From positions 1-47,574 of the forward strand of contig NZ_MLYO01000088.1 of the NCBI RefSeq assembly GCF_001866665.1: a DNA stretch of 47,574 bases. Direction: 5' to 3'. The notes beneath the pieces were generated by a model. The model made no database searches. It was not told the DNA's origin and saw nothing but the letters and a program-made list of their open reading frames with translations. Numbering within the stretch: position 1 is the first letter of the stretch; each line of letters begins with the position of its first letter. This document shows positions 19,660 to 28,424 of the stretch, piece after piece. Position numbers and translations under genes: made by a program. This DNA comes from Streptomyces monashensis (lineage in GTDB: Bacteria; Actinomycetota; Actinomycetes; Streptomycetales; Streptomycetaceae).

Positions 19660-21678
19660 CTAGTCGCCGTTACCGGGCATCGGTGTCGTCTTCTGGATCT
19701 GCAGCAGGAACTCGGCGTTCGACTTCGTCTGCTTCATCTTGTCGAGAAGCAGCTCGATCGCCTGCTGCGAGTCGAGCGCGTGCAGCACCCGGCGCAGCTT
19801 CCAGGTGATGGCCAGCTCCTCGGCACCGAGCAGGATCTCCTCCTTGCGGGTGCCGGACGCGTCCACGTCCACCGCCGGGAAGATGCGCTTGTCGGCGAGC
19901 TTCCGGTCGAGCTTGAGCTCCGCGTTGCCGGTGCCCTTGAACTCCTCGAAGATCACCTCGTCCATGCGGGACCCGGTGTCCACCAGGGCGGTGGCGAGGA
20001 TGGTCAGCGAGCCGCCGTCCTCGATGTTGCGGGCCGCACCGAAGAAGCGCTTCGGCGGGTACAGGGCGGTCGAGTCGACACCACCGGACAGGATGCGGCC
20101 GGAGGCCGGCGCCGCCAGGTTGTAGGCCCGGCCCAGACGCGTGATGGAGTCGAGCAGGACGACGACGTCGTGGCCCAGCTCCACGAGGCGCTTGGCGCGC
20201 TCGATGGCCAGCTCGGCGACCGTGGTGTGGTCCTCGGCCGGACGGTCGAAGGTCGAGGAGATGACCTCGCCCTTGACCGACCGCTGCATGTCGGTGACCT
20301 CTTCCGGACGCTCGTCGACGAGGACGACCATCAGGTGGCACTCGGGGTTGTTGTGCGTGATCGCGTTGGCGATCGCCTGCATGATCATGGTCTTGCCGGT
20401 CTTCGGCGGGGCCACGATCAGACCGCGCTGGCCCTTGCCGATCGGCGACACGAGGTCGATGATGCGGGTCGTCAGCACGCCCGGGTCGGTCTCCAGGCGG
20501 AGCCGGTCCTGCGGGTAGAGCGGGGTCAGCTTGTTGAACTCCGGGCGGCCGCGGCCGTGTTCGGGCGCCATGCCGTTGACGGAGTCGAGGCGGACCAGCG
20601 CGTTGAACTTCTCGCGGCGCTCGCCCTCCTTCGGCTGGCGGACCGCACCGGTGACGTGGTCGCCCTTGCGCAGGCCGTTCTTGCGGACCTGGGCGAGGGA
20701 GACGTACACGTCGTTCGGGCCCGGCAGGTAGCCGGAGGTCCGGATGAAGGCGTAGTTGTCGAGGATGTCCAGGATGCCCGCGACGGGGATCAGGACGTCG
20801 TCCTCGGCGAGCTGTGGCTCGTTCGCGAACTCGTCGCGGCCACGACGGCCACGGCGGTCGCGGTAGCGCCCGCGACGGCCCCGGCGGCCGCCCTCGAAGT
20901 CGTCGTCGTCCTGCGGGCCGTTGTCGCGCTGGCGGTCCTGGCGGTCCTGCCGGCCGCCGCCCTGCTGCTGACCGCCCTGCTGCTGACGGTCCTGACGGCC
21001 GCCCTGGCCCTGCTGCTCGTCGCCCTTGCCGCGACGGTCGCGGTCCCGGCCGCGCTCACGGCGGTCGCGACGGCCGCGGCCCTCGCCCTCACCGGCGTCG
21101 CCCTTGGCGCCCTCGCCCTGCTGCTGAGCCGACGTGACCGCGGACTCGGTCCTGGTCTCGGCCTTCGCCTCGGCGACGACCGTCTCGGCACCGCTCGCGG
21201 TGGGGCTGCCGGCGTCGGCGGTGGCGCGGCGGCGACGGCGCTCGGTGGGCGCGTCGTCGGAGGCCGGCTGGCCGGGGATCTCGATCTGCTGCTGGGCCAC
21301 GGCCTTCTCGGCCGGAGCCTCGGCCTTCTTGTCGCCGTCGGCGGCCTCACCCGTACGGGCCTTGGAGGTGGCGCGGCGCTTGGGCTTGGTCTCGGTGGCG
21401 GCCTCGGCCTTGGCGGCGGCTCCCCCGGCGGGGGCACCCCCACCGGCGGCCTGCGCCTCCTTGATGACCTCGATCAGCTGGCTCTTGCGCATCCGCGCGG
21501 TGCCCCTGATGCCGAGGCCCGAGGCGACCTGTTGCAGCTCGGCCAGCACCATGCCCTCGAGGCCGGTACCGCGGCGCCGCCGGGAGCCGGCACCGGTGGC
21601 AGGCGCGGAGGCGTCCGTGGCGGGCGCGGCAGCGGTCTCCTCGACACGTGCGCCCATCAGATCGGTGGTGTCGCTCAC
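19660..21678 (-). CDS. rho: Transcription termination factor Rho
   Basis: This 672-residue RNA-dependent helicase is much longer than the roughly 420-residue E. coli Rho. Residues about 38-75 are the Rho N-terminal helix bundle. Residues about 80-290 are an actinobacterial insertion that is Ala/Glu-rich first, then dominated by Arg, Gly, Asp and Gln (200-285). The RNA-binding cold-shock fold follows (about 293-370, DNYAFIRTSGYLPG), then the hexameric ATPase with Walker A PPKTGKT at 424-430 and the GHDVVVLLDSITRL Walker B. The GTG start at 21678 has GGAAGGA six nt upstream. A leader of over 300 nt precedes it, which would allow autoregulation by attenuation as known for other rho genes. Confidence 0.97.
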   Translation of the reverse strand: MSDTTDLMGARVEETAAAPATDASAPATGAGSRRRRGTGLEGMVLAELQQVASGLGIRGTARMRKSQLIEVIKEAQAAGGGAPAGGAAAKAEAATETKPKRRATSKARTGEAADGDKKAEAPAEKAVAQQQIEIPGQPASDDAPTERRRRRATADAGSPTASGAETVVAEAKAETRTESAVTSAQQQGEGAKGDAGEGEGRGRRDRRERGRDRDRRGKGDEQQGQGGRQDRQQQGGQQQGGGRQDRQDRQRDNGPQDDDDFEGGRRGRRGRYRDRRGRRGRDEFANEPQLAEDDVLIPVAGILDILDNYAFIRTSGYLPGPNDVYVSLAQVRKNGLRKGDHVTGAVRQPKEGERREKFNALVRLDSVNGMAPEHGRGRPEFNKLTPLYPQDRLRLETDPGVLTTRIIDLVSPIGKGQRGLIVAPPKTGKTMIMQAIANAITHNNPECHLMVVLVDERPEEVTDMQRSVKGEVISSTFDRPAEDHTTVAELAIERAKRLVELGHDVVVLLDSITRLGRAYNLAAPASGRILSGGVDSTALYPPKRFFGAARNIEDGGSLTILATALVDTGSRMDEVIFEEFKGTGNAELKLDRKLADKRIFPAVDVDASGTRKEEILLGAEELAITWKLRRVLHALDSQQAIELLLDKMKQTKSNAEFLLQIQKTTPMPGNGD

Positions 21679-22087
21679 GAAGGGTCCTTCCCTGGAGCGG
21701 ACGTCGGCCTGTCTGGCTCGGCGACCGGTTGTGCTGTCCGGCTACGGTCCTGTCTTCTGTGAACCGCGCCGGGGCGGTGGTCCGCCAAAGCGGCGGAAGA
21801 GAAATGTGCGGTGATCGGCGCTTCCGCGGACCGTGGCACCCAGTGTCACGTGGCGTGGTAGCACCGGTTCCGGAGCGTGCCCGGCGGCCCGCTCAGTGCT
21901 CGCATACGTCGTACTGCCCAGGTGCGGCGCAAGGAACACGGAGTGGCGTGGGAGGCTCCCGGAAGAATGTCTGTCCCGGACGGGGACACGAGGCACCTCG
22001 CCATGGTGGGGTCGGGTGCAGACTTGAGGTTAACACTACCGGATCCAACAAACATTCCCCCTCTCCAAATCCGGCAACGGGACGCAG
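21679..22087. other. 409-bp region upstream of rho
   Basis: No convincing gene is present on either strand. It holds the rho promoter region and a long leader. A SigR-like element lies at 22032-22059. A weak 6-bp stem CCGGAT (22039-22044)/ATCCGG (22069-22074) near the thrB stop is a poor terminator candidate. The stretch 22020-22090 is locally AT-richer, as expected of a promoter; the remaining leader is C/G-rich. Confidence 0.55.
22032..22059 (-). promoter_or_regulatory. Candidate SigR-like promoter upstream of rho
   Basis: The minus strand reads GGGAAT (complement of 22054-22059), 19 bp, then GTT (complement of 22032-22034). The hexamer is ideal but the spacer is one longer than the 18-bp optimum. 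It is the only promoter-like element I found in the rho upstream region. A start here would give a leader of about 350 nt. Confidence 0.4.
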
Positions 22088-23017
22088 TTAATCAACACCG
22101 GAGGTCGCGAGCGGCAGCACGCTCGCGCCCTGTACGTCCAGGTCCAGCCGGTTGGCGGCCCAGCCCTCACCCGCGAGGTGAGAGACCTTGTCGGCGCTGT
22201 CGGCGTCGGCCAGCGCCATGACGGTGGGACCGGCGCCAGAGATGACGGCCGGGACGCCGTCGGCGCGCAGCCGCTCCACGAGCGCGGCGCTCTCCGGCAT
22301 GGCCGGGGCGCGGTACTCCTGGTGAAGGCGGTCCTCGGTGGCGGGCAGCAGCAGCTCGGGGCGCCGGGTGAGGGCCTCGACGAGCAGGGCGGCACGGCCC
22401 GCGTTGGCGGCGGCGTCGACATGCGGCACGGAGCGCGGGAGCAGGCCGCGCGCGGTCTCCGTCAGGACCGGCTTTCCGGGTACGAAAACCACCGGAACGA
22501 TGGAATCGCTGGGCTCCATCCTGATCGCCCGGGCGGCGCCGGCCTCCATCCAGGACAGGGTGAATCCGCCGAGCAGACAGGCGGCGACGTTGTCGGGGTG
22601 ACCCTCGATCTCGGTGGCCAGTGCGAGGAGGGCGGCGTCGTCGAGCCTGGCCTCCCCGCCTATGGTCACCGCGCGGGCGGCGACGATGCCGGCGCAGATG
22701 GCGGCGGAGGAGGAGCCCAGGCCACGGCCGTGCGGAATGCGGTTGGCGCAGACGATTTCCAGGCCGCGGGGCTGTCCGCCCAGCAGATCGAAGGCGGTAC
22801 GCATCGAGCGGACGAGGAGGTGGCTCTCGTCGCGCGGGAGGGTCTCGTTGCCCTCGCCCGCGATGTCGATGTGCAGCCCGGCGTCGGCCACCCGGACGAC
22901 CACGTCGTCGTACAGCCCCAGCGCGAGGCCGAGGGCGTCGAAGCCCGGGCCGAGATTGGCGCTGGTGGCGGGAACGCGCACCCGGACGGCGGCGGCGCGG
23001 AACGCTGGACCGGCCAT
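22088..23017 (-). CDS. thrB: Homoserine kinase
   Basis: This 309-residue GHMP-family kinase phosphorylates L-homoserine for threonine synthesis. Motif 1 is VRVPATSANLGPGFDALGLAL near the N-terminus; the ATP-binding loop is RIPHGRGLGSSSAAICAGI; the C-terminal GHMP motif is GVPAVISGAGPTVMAL. The start is ATG 23017 with AAGGAG 12 nt upstream; an ATG 14 codons earlier (23059) is possible but unsupported by homology. The 239-bp gap to thrC holds no gene. It contains a TAGGCT -10-like element near 23158-23163 (minus strand) and small CCCTG/CAGGG repeats near thrC's end, so thrB may have its own promoter. Confidence 0.95.
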   Translation of the reverse strand: MAGPAFRAAAVRVRVPATSANLGPGFDALGLALGLYDDVVVRVADAGLHIDIAGEGNETLPRDESHLLVRSMRTAFDLLGGQPRGLEIVCANRIPHGRGLGSSSAAICAGIVAARAVTIGGEARLDDAALLALATEIEGHPDNVAACLLGGFTLSWMEAGAARAIRMEPSDSIVPVVFVPGKPVLTETARGLLPRSVPHVDAAANAGRAALLVEALTRRPELLLPATEDRLHQEYRAPAMPESAALVERLRADGVPAVISGAGPTVMALADADSADKVSHLAGEGWAANRLDLDVQGASVLPLATSGVD

Positions 23018-23256
23018 CGCTCGTTGACTCTCCTTGAGCTGCGTGACTGTCGAAGACATTCGATGACATTCGATACGTGCGTGGAGACCCTCCGGCCGCG
23101 CAGACGGCGCGGCGTCACCCATATGCGCAGGCATACGCAGTGGGCGGGTTCCCTACAGCCTATCGAAGGAAGGTTCTGTGGCGACATAGGGCGCACAGGA
23201 GGCGCACGATGCGTGTCGTAAGCCCCCTGTGCACCCTGTCAGGGTTTTGCCAGGGT

Positions 23257-24315
23257 TCAGGCCAGGCCGAGGCGCTCGGCGGCGGTGGCCGCGTCGACCG
23301 GCACGGTGACCGGCTGCGGGGCGCCGGCGACGGCCCAGTCGGGGTCCTTCAGGCCGTTGCCGGTGACGGTGCACACGATCCGCTGGCCCGGGTCGACCTT
23401 GCCCTGCTCGGCCGCCTTCAGCAGACCGGCCACGGAGGCGGCGGAGGCGGGCTCCACGAAGACACCCTCCTGCGCGGCCAACAGCCGGTAGGCGCGCAGG
23501 ATTTCACGGTCCGTCACCTCGTCGATGGCGCCGCCGGACTCGTCGCGGGCCGCGAGCGCGTACTCCCAGGAGGCGGGGTTGCCGATGCGGATGGCGGTGG
23601 CGATGGTCGAGGGGTCCTTGACGACCTCGCCGCGCACGATCGGGGCACTGCCGGAGGCCTGGAAGCCCCACATCCGGGGGGTCTTGGCGGAGACGCCGTC
23701 ACCGGCGTACTCCTTGTAGCCCTTCCAGTAGGCCGTGATGTTGCCCGCGTTGCCGACCGGCAGGACGTGGATGTCGGGCGCGTCCCCGAGCATGTCCACG
23801 ATCTCGAAGGCGGCCGTCTTCTGGCCCTCGATCCGCACCGGGTTGACCGAATTGACCAGCGCCACCGGGTAGTTCTCGCTCAGCGCGCGAGCGAGGGTGA
23901 GGCAGTCGTCGAAGTTGCCGTCGACCTGGAGGATCTTCGCGCCGTGCACGAGGGCCTGGCCCATCTTGCCGAGCGCGATCTTGCCCTGCGGCACGAGGAC
24001 GGCCGAGACCATGCCCGCGCGCACGGCGTACGCGGCGGCGGAGGCCGACGTGTTGCCGGTGGAGGCGCAGATGACGGCCTTGGCCCCCTCCTCCTTGGCC
24101 TTGGAGATGGCCATGGTCATGCCGCGGTCCTTGAAGGAGCCGGTGGGGTTGGCGCCCTCGACCTTCAGGTGGACCTCACAGCCCGTGCGCTCGGAGAGCA
24201 CCTGCGCGGGCACGAGCGGCGTGCCGCCCTCGCGGAGCGTCACGACCGGCGTGGTGTCGGATACCGGCAGCCTGTCCCGGTACTCCTCGATGATTCCGCG
24301 CCACTGGTGGGTCAT
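23257..24315 (-). CDS. thrC: Threonine synthase
   Basis: This 352-residue PLP enzyme converts O-phosphohomoserine to threonine. The Schiff-base lysine is K62 in TGSFKDRGMT, and the phosphate-binding glycine loop appears as VLPVGNAGN. It is the short bacterial form without an N-terminal extension. The ATG lies 6 bp after hom; its ribosome site (AAGGAG) sits inside the last hom codons, so hom and thrC are almost certainly co-translated. Confidence 0.96.
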   Translation of the reverse strand: MTHQWRGIIEEYRDRLPVSDTTPVVTLREGGTPLVPAQVLSERTGCEVHLKVEGANPTGSFKDRGMTMAISKAKEEGAKAVICASTGNTSASAAAYAVRAGMVSAVLVPQGKIALGKMGQALVHGAKILQVDGNFDDCLTLARALSENYPVALVNSVNPVRIEGQKTAAFEIVDMLGDAPDIHVLPVGNAGNITAYWKGYKEYAGDGVSAKTPRMWGFQASGSAPIVRGEVVKDPSTIATAIRIGNPASWEYALAARDESGGAIDEVTDREILRAYRLLAAQEGVFVEPASAASVAGLLKAAEQGKVDPGQRIVCTVTGNGLKDPDWAVAGAPQPVTVPVDAATAAERLGLA

Positions 24316-24321
24316 TGCTGG

Positions 24322-25611
24322 TTACTCTCCTTCAACCCGCATGATGCTGGCGACACCCCGCACGGTGTCGAGCTTGCGCAGCGCCTCGACGGTCCCGGAG
24401 AGGGAGGCGTCCGAGGCCCGGTGGGTGACGACGACGAGGGAGGCCTCGCCGTCCTTGCCCTGCTGGCGCACCGTATCGATCGACACCCCGTGCTCGGCGA
24501 ACACGGTCGCGACCTGGGCGAGAACACCCGGTTTGTCCGCGACGTCGAGGCTGATGTGGTAGCGCGTGACGACCTCGCCCATGGGTGAGACGGGCAGGGC
24601 GGCGTACGCCGACTCACCGGGCCCCGTTGCGCCGTTGAGCCGGTTGCGGCAGACGGCGACGAGGTCGCCGAGCACGGCGGAGGCGGTCGGGGAACCGCCG
24701 GCGCCGGGGCCGTAGAACATGAGCTGGCCGGACGCGTCGGACTCCACGAAGACGGCGTTGTACGCGCCGCGCACGGAGGCGAGCGGGTGGCTCAGCGGAA
24801 TCATGGCGGGGTGCACGCGAGCGGTGACGGAGCCCCCGTCCGCCGCCCGCTCGCAGATGGCGAGCAGCTTGATGGTGCAGCCCATCTCCTTCGCCGAGCG
24901 GAAGTCGGCGGCGGTGACCTCGGCCATGCCCTCGCGGTAGACGTCGTCGAGACGCACGCGCGTGTGGAAGGCGATACCGGCGAGGATGGCGGCCTTCGCG
25001 GCGGCGTCGAAGCCCTCGACGTCGGCGGTCGGGTCGGCCTCGGCGTACCCGAGCGCGGTGGCCTCGTCGAGGGCCTCCTGATAGCCGGCCCCGGTCGAGT
25101 CCATCTTGTCGAGGATGAAGTTGGTGGTGCCGTTGACGATGCCGAGCACCCGGTTGACCTTGTCGCCCGCGAGGGACTCGCGCAGCGGGCGGATCAGCGG
25201 GATGGCACCGGCGACGGCGGCCTCGTAGTACAGGTCGCGGCCGTGCTCCTCGGCGACGGCGTGCAGGGCGGCGCCGTCCTGGGCGAGCAGGGCCTTGTTC
25301 GCGGAGACGACGGACGCGCCGTGCTCGAAGGCGGCGGTGATCAGGGACCGGGCGGGCTCGATGCCGCCGATCACCTCGACCACGACGTCGATGTCCCCCC
25401 GTTTGACGAGGGCGGTGGCGTCGGTGGTGACGAGTTCCGCCGGGATGCCCTCGCGCACCTTGGCGGGCCGCCGTACGGCGACGCCCGCCAGCTCCACCGG
25501 GGCACCGATCCTCTGGGCGAGGTCGTCGGCGTGCGTCGTCATGATGCGCGCCACCTCTGAGCCGACAACCCCACAGCCCAGCAGCGCCACCTTCAGCGGA
25601 CGCGTACGCAT
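24322..25611 (-). CDS. hom: Homoserine dehydrogenase
   Basis: This 429-residue NAD(P)H enzyme reduces aspartate semialdehyde to homoserine. The Rossmann loop GCGVVGSEVA follows the start; the central catalytic region includes GIVNGTTNFIL and the lysine-bearing GDKVNRVLG. The C-terminal 80 residues form an ACT domain (SLDVADKPGVLAQVATVFAE), the usual threonine feedback site. The start is ATG 25611, with GAGG seven nt upstream; an adjacent ATG at 25614 is equally open. Confidence 0.95.
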   Translation of the reverse strand: MRTRPLKVALLGCGVVGSEVARIMTTHADDLAQRIGAPVELAGVAVRRPAKVREGIPAELVTTDATALVKRGDIDVVVEVIGGIEPARSLITAAFEHGASVVSANKALLAQDGAALHAVAEEHGRDLYYEAAVAGAIPLIRPLRESLAGDKVNRVLGIVNGTTNFILDKMDSTGAGYQEALDEATALGYAEADPTADVEGFDAAAKAAILAGIAFHTRVRLDDVYREGMAEVTAADFRSAKEMGCTIKLLAICERAADGGSVTARVHPAMIPLSHPLASVRGAYNAVFVESDASGQLMFYGPGAGGSPTASAVLGDLVAVCRNRLNGATGPGESAYAALPVSPMGEVVTRYHISLDVADKPGVLAQVATVFAEHGVSIDTVRQQGKDGEASLVVVTHRASDASLSGTVEALRKLDTVRGVASIMRVEGE

Positions 25612-25719
25612 CATCCGACCTCGTTTCCTCATACCGTCTACGGTTGGACCAGTCTCACTCACCGGACGGGCATTTCTACCCTTGGTCCGGATCGTGAGAC
25701 ATGAATTTCATTTGTACGG

Positions 25720-25754
25720 GGCCGGCCGACAGGAGATCTTCCAGTCGGCCGGCC
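25720..25754 (-). terminator. Terminator hairpin after lysA
   Basis: GGCCGGCCGAC (25720-25730) pairs perfectly over 11 bp with GTCGGCCGGCC (25744-25754) around a 13-nt loop. It lies 22 bp past the lysA stop on the transcribed minus strand. It separates lysA from hom-thrC. There is no T-run, which is common in GC-rich actinobacteria. Confidence 0.8.
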
Positions 25755-25775
25755 ACGGTTTCTTCCGGCGCGCGG

Positions 25776-27167
25776 CTATCCGACGTCGAGGCGCAGCAAG
25801 TCCTCCTCCGTCTCACGCCGGACGATCACCCGGGCCTCCCCGTCCCGCACGGCGACGACGGGCGGCCGGAGCACGTGGTTGTAGTTGCTGGCCATGGACC
25901 GGCAGTACGCGCCCGTGGCCGGTACGGCGACGAGGTCCCCCGGCGCCAGGTCGGCCGGCAGGAACGCGTCCTTGACCACGATGTCCCCGCTCTCGCAGTG
26001 CTTGCCGACCACGCGGGCGAGCATGGGCTCGGCGGTGGAGGTGCGCGAGACGAGGGCGACGCTGTACTCGGCGTCGTACAGCGCCGTGCGGATGTTGTCG
26101 GACATGCCGCCGTCGACGGACACGTACGTCCGCAGCCCGTCGAGCGGCTTGACGGTGCCGACCTCGTAGAGGGTGAAGGCGGTGGGCCCGACGATGGCGC
26201 GGCCGGGCTCGACGGAGATGCGGGGAGTGCGCAGCCGGGCGGCCTCGCACTCCCGGGTGACGATCTCGGTGAGGGCCTTCGCGATCTCGTGCGGCTCGCG
26301 CGGATCGTCGTCGCTGGTGTAGGCGATGCCGAGCCCGCCCCCGAGATCGATCTCGGGCAGTTCGACGCCGTGCTCGTCCCGGACGTCCTTGAGCAGCCCC
26401 ACCACGCGGTGCGCGGCGACCTCGAAGCCGGACATGTCGAAGATCTGCGACCCGATGTGGGAGTGGATGCCGATCAGTTCGAGCCCGTCGAGCTGGAGGG
26501 CACGCCGCACGGCCTCGGCGGCCTGCCCGCCGGCGAGCGGGATCCCGAACTTCTGGTCCTCGTGGGCGGTGGCGATGAACTCGTGCGTGTGCGCTTCCAC
26601 GCCGACCGTGATCCGGATCTGGACCTTCTGCCGCGTCCCGAGGGACTGCGCGGTGTGGGCGACGCGCACGATCTCCTGGAACGAGTCGAGCACGATCCGC
26701 CCGACCCCGGCCTCGACGGCACGCCGGATCTCTTCCGTGGACTTGTTGTTGCCGTGGAAGGCGATGCGCTCGGCGGGCATGCCGGCGGACAGGGCGGTGG
26801 CCAGCTCCCCGCCGGAACACACGTCGAGATTGAGCCCCTCCTCGTCGAGCCACCGCACGACGGCACGCGAGAGGAAGGCCTTGCCGGCGTAGAACACGTC
26901 GGCGTCGGGCCCGAAGGCGGTGCGCCAGGCACGCGCCCTGGCCCGGAAGTCGGCCTCGTCGAGGATGTACGCGGGCGTACCGAACTCCTCGGCGAGTTGC
27001 TTGACGTCGACCCCGCCGACGGTGACGACCCCGTCGGCGTCCCGCCCGACGGTCTGGGCCCACACCTTGTGGTCGAGGGTGTTCAGATCGGCGGGCGGCG
27101 CGGAATAGTGGCCCTCGGGCAGGACGTCGGCGTGACGGGGCCCGGCGGGATGGGCGGAACGGCTCAT
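25776..27167 (-). CDS. lysA: Diaminopimelate decarboxylase
   Basis: This 463-residue fold-III PLP enzyme makes L-lysine from meso-diaminopimelate. The Schiff-base lysine is K96 (VFYAGKAFLS). The glycine loop LGGGLGIAYT and the substrate-binding SVEPGRAIVG follow, with the later ESGD region typical of LysA. The start is ATG 27167 (MSRSAHPAG); the frame stays open far upstream through the neighbouring gene, which is only composition. Ribosome-site match is weak (GAGAG 8 nt upstream). An N-terminal extension of about 25 residues is typical of Streptomyces LysA. Confidence 0.95.
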   Translation of the reverse strand: MSRSAHPAGPRHADVLPEGHYSAPPADLNTLDHKVWAQTVGRDADGVVTVGGVDVKQLAEEFGTPAYILDEADFRARARAWRTAFGPDADVFYAGKAFLSRAVVRWLDEEGLNLDVCSGGELATALSAGMPAERIAFHGNNKSTEEIRRAVEAGVGRIVLDSFQEIVRVAHTAQSLGTRQKVQIRITVGVEAHTHEFIATAHEDQKFGIPLAGGQAAEAVRRALQLDGLELIGIHSHIGSQIFDMSGFEVAAHRVVGLLKDVRDEHGVELPEIDLGGGLGIAYTSDDDPREPHEIAKALTEIVTRECEAARLRTPRISVEPGRAIVGPTAFTLYEVGTVKPLDGLRTYVSVDGGMSDNIRTALYDAEYSVALVSRTSTAEPMLARVVGKHCESGDIVVKDAFLPADLAPGDLVAVPATGAYCRSMASNYNHVLRPPVVAVRDGEARVIVRRETEEDLLRLDVG

Positions 27168-27222
27168 GACGGTGGCTCTCAGACTCTCTGTCTCTCTCCG
27201 GGGCGCATCTGCTTCTTCGGCC

Positions 27223-28236
27223 TCAGAGATGTTCGGGTGCGTCGATGCCGAGCAGGGACAGGCCGCCGGCCAGCACCGTCCCGGCGGCTTCGGCGAGCGC
27301 GAGCCGGGCGCGGTGGGCGGCCGAGGGTTTCTCCTCGCCGCAGGGGAGCACGGTGGCGAGGAAGGGCAGCGCGGCATCGGCGACGGTGACGAGATGCCGG
27401 GCGAGCCGGTCCGGGGCACGGTGGGTGGCGGCCGCGGCGAGGATACGAGGGTGTTCGACGAGGGCGGCGAGCAGCTCGCGGGAAGCACTACCGCTGTCGA
27501 AGCCGGTGTCGCTGTCGAGGCCGAGAGGGCCGGGCTCGGCGCCGAAGCCCAGACGGCCGGCGTTGCGGCTGAGGGACCGGACACGCGCGTGGGCGTACCG
27601 CACCCGGAACAGCGGATTGCTCTCCCGCTGGACGAGATGGTCGGCGGTGATCCGGGGCCGGTCGTGCGGCGCGGGATGCAGCAGCGCCCACCGGGCGGCA
27701 TCGGCCCCGAGCGGGGCGGGGTCCTCCGGCGCGGGCACGGGCCGCAGACTGACGGGCTCGCCGTGCTCGACGGTGGCCCGCCCGCCCTGTGCGGCGACCA
27801 GCCGTACGACGGCGTCGGCGACGACCTCGGCCCGGACCTCGTACGGCACGCGCAGCGCGACGATCCGCCCGGCGAGGGCGTCGCCGTGCCCGTACGCGGC
27901 ACCGCGGGCACCGACCTCGCGGACGACGGCGGTGACGAGATCGGCCTGCGCCCGCTCGGCGAGGCTGATGTTGAGGAACCCGGGGCCGGTGACGACGACG
28001 TCGCGGATGCCGTCGGCGTCGGCGAGCCGGGGCAGCAGGATCTCGGCGACCCGCCGCGAAGGCTGCCCGGCCGGCCGGGAGAGCTGGAGGGCGATGGTCG
28101 TGGCGTAGTCCCCGCACCCTCCGGGCCCCGGCGCGGTCACCACGGCCCGCTCGGGCACGGTCACACTCAGCTCCCCGTCATCGACAGCACGACGCACCGC
28201 GTGCAGCACGGTGCGGGACAACTCGACGGGGGTCAC
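27223..28236 (-). CDS. nrtL: ArgS-related anticodon-binding protein (NrtL type), no catalytic domain
   Basis: This 337-residue protein joins the N-terminal tRNA-recognition domain of arginyl-tRNA synthetase (about 1-105, with VVVTGPGFLNISLAE) to a C-terminal DALR-type anticodon-binding domain (about 215-337, with NPLFRVRYAHARVRSLSRNA). The Rossmann catalytic core with HIGH and KMSK motifs is absent; only about 100 residues fill the gap. It cannot charge tRNA. It may bind tRNA-Arg or act in regulation. It sits upstream of lysA on the same strand, 55 bp away. A TACGCT element at 28243-28248 lies exactly six nt before the GTG and no ribosome site is visible, so the mRNA may be leaderless. Confidence 0.8.
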   Translation of the reverse strand: MTPVELSRTVLHAVRRAVDDGELSVTVPERAVVTAPGPGGCGDYATTIALQLSRPAGQPSRRVAEILLPRLADADGIRDVVVTGPGFLNISLAERAQADLVTAVVREVGARGAAYGHGDALAGRIVALRVPYEVRAEVVADAVVRLVAAQGGRATVEHGEPVSLRPVPAPEDPAPLGADAARWALLHPAPHDRPRITADHLVQRESNPLFRVRYAHARVRSLSRNAGRLGFGAEPGPLGLDSDTGFDSGSASRELLAALVEHPRILAAAATHRAPDRLARHLVTVADAALPFLATVLPCGEEKPSAAHRARLALAEAAGTVLAGGLSLLGIDAPEHL

Positions 28237-28378
28237 GGGACAAGCGTAGGGGAGGGAGGGGGTGGGTATGCGACGTGGTTTCTCACTGTGGGACGGGCGG
28301 GGGATTTAGGGGGTTTCGGGACGGAGGAACGGACGACGCCCCAGCTCACCGGGCACGAAGACCCGACGGCCGCGCACG

Positions 28379-28413
28379 CGAGACCCACCCGCCCGTACGA
28401 GACCCACCCGCCC
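28379..28413. repeat. Two 16-bp direct repeats, period 19 bp
   Basis: CGAGACCCACCCGCCC occurs at 28379-28394 and again at 28398-28413, separated by 3 bp. The pair lies in the 188-bp gap between the response regulator's stop and nrtL, just 12 bp past that stop. It may be a remnant of local duplication or a protein-binding pair; no stem-loop is formed. Confidence 0.7.
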
Positions 28414-28424
28414 ATGAACGTCCG

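Noticed and set aside
20900..21120. CTG/CGG-rich repeats as a possible structural or CRISPR-like array
   Set aside because: They are the codons of the Gln/Arg/Gly-rich insert of Rho; units are irregular and there are no spacers.
24300..25800. Riboswitch or attenuator leader for hom/thrC or lysA
   Set aside because: I found no lysine-riboswitch core, no run of Thr/Lys codons and no leader peptide; only a terminator hairpin after lysA.
27168..27911. N-terminal extension of LysA by about 248 residues through the nrtL region
   Set aside because: LysA homology begins near 27167; the extension overlaps nrtL in another frame and has no family similarity.
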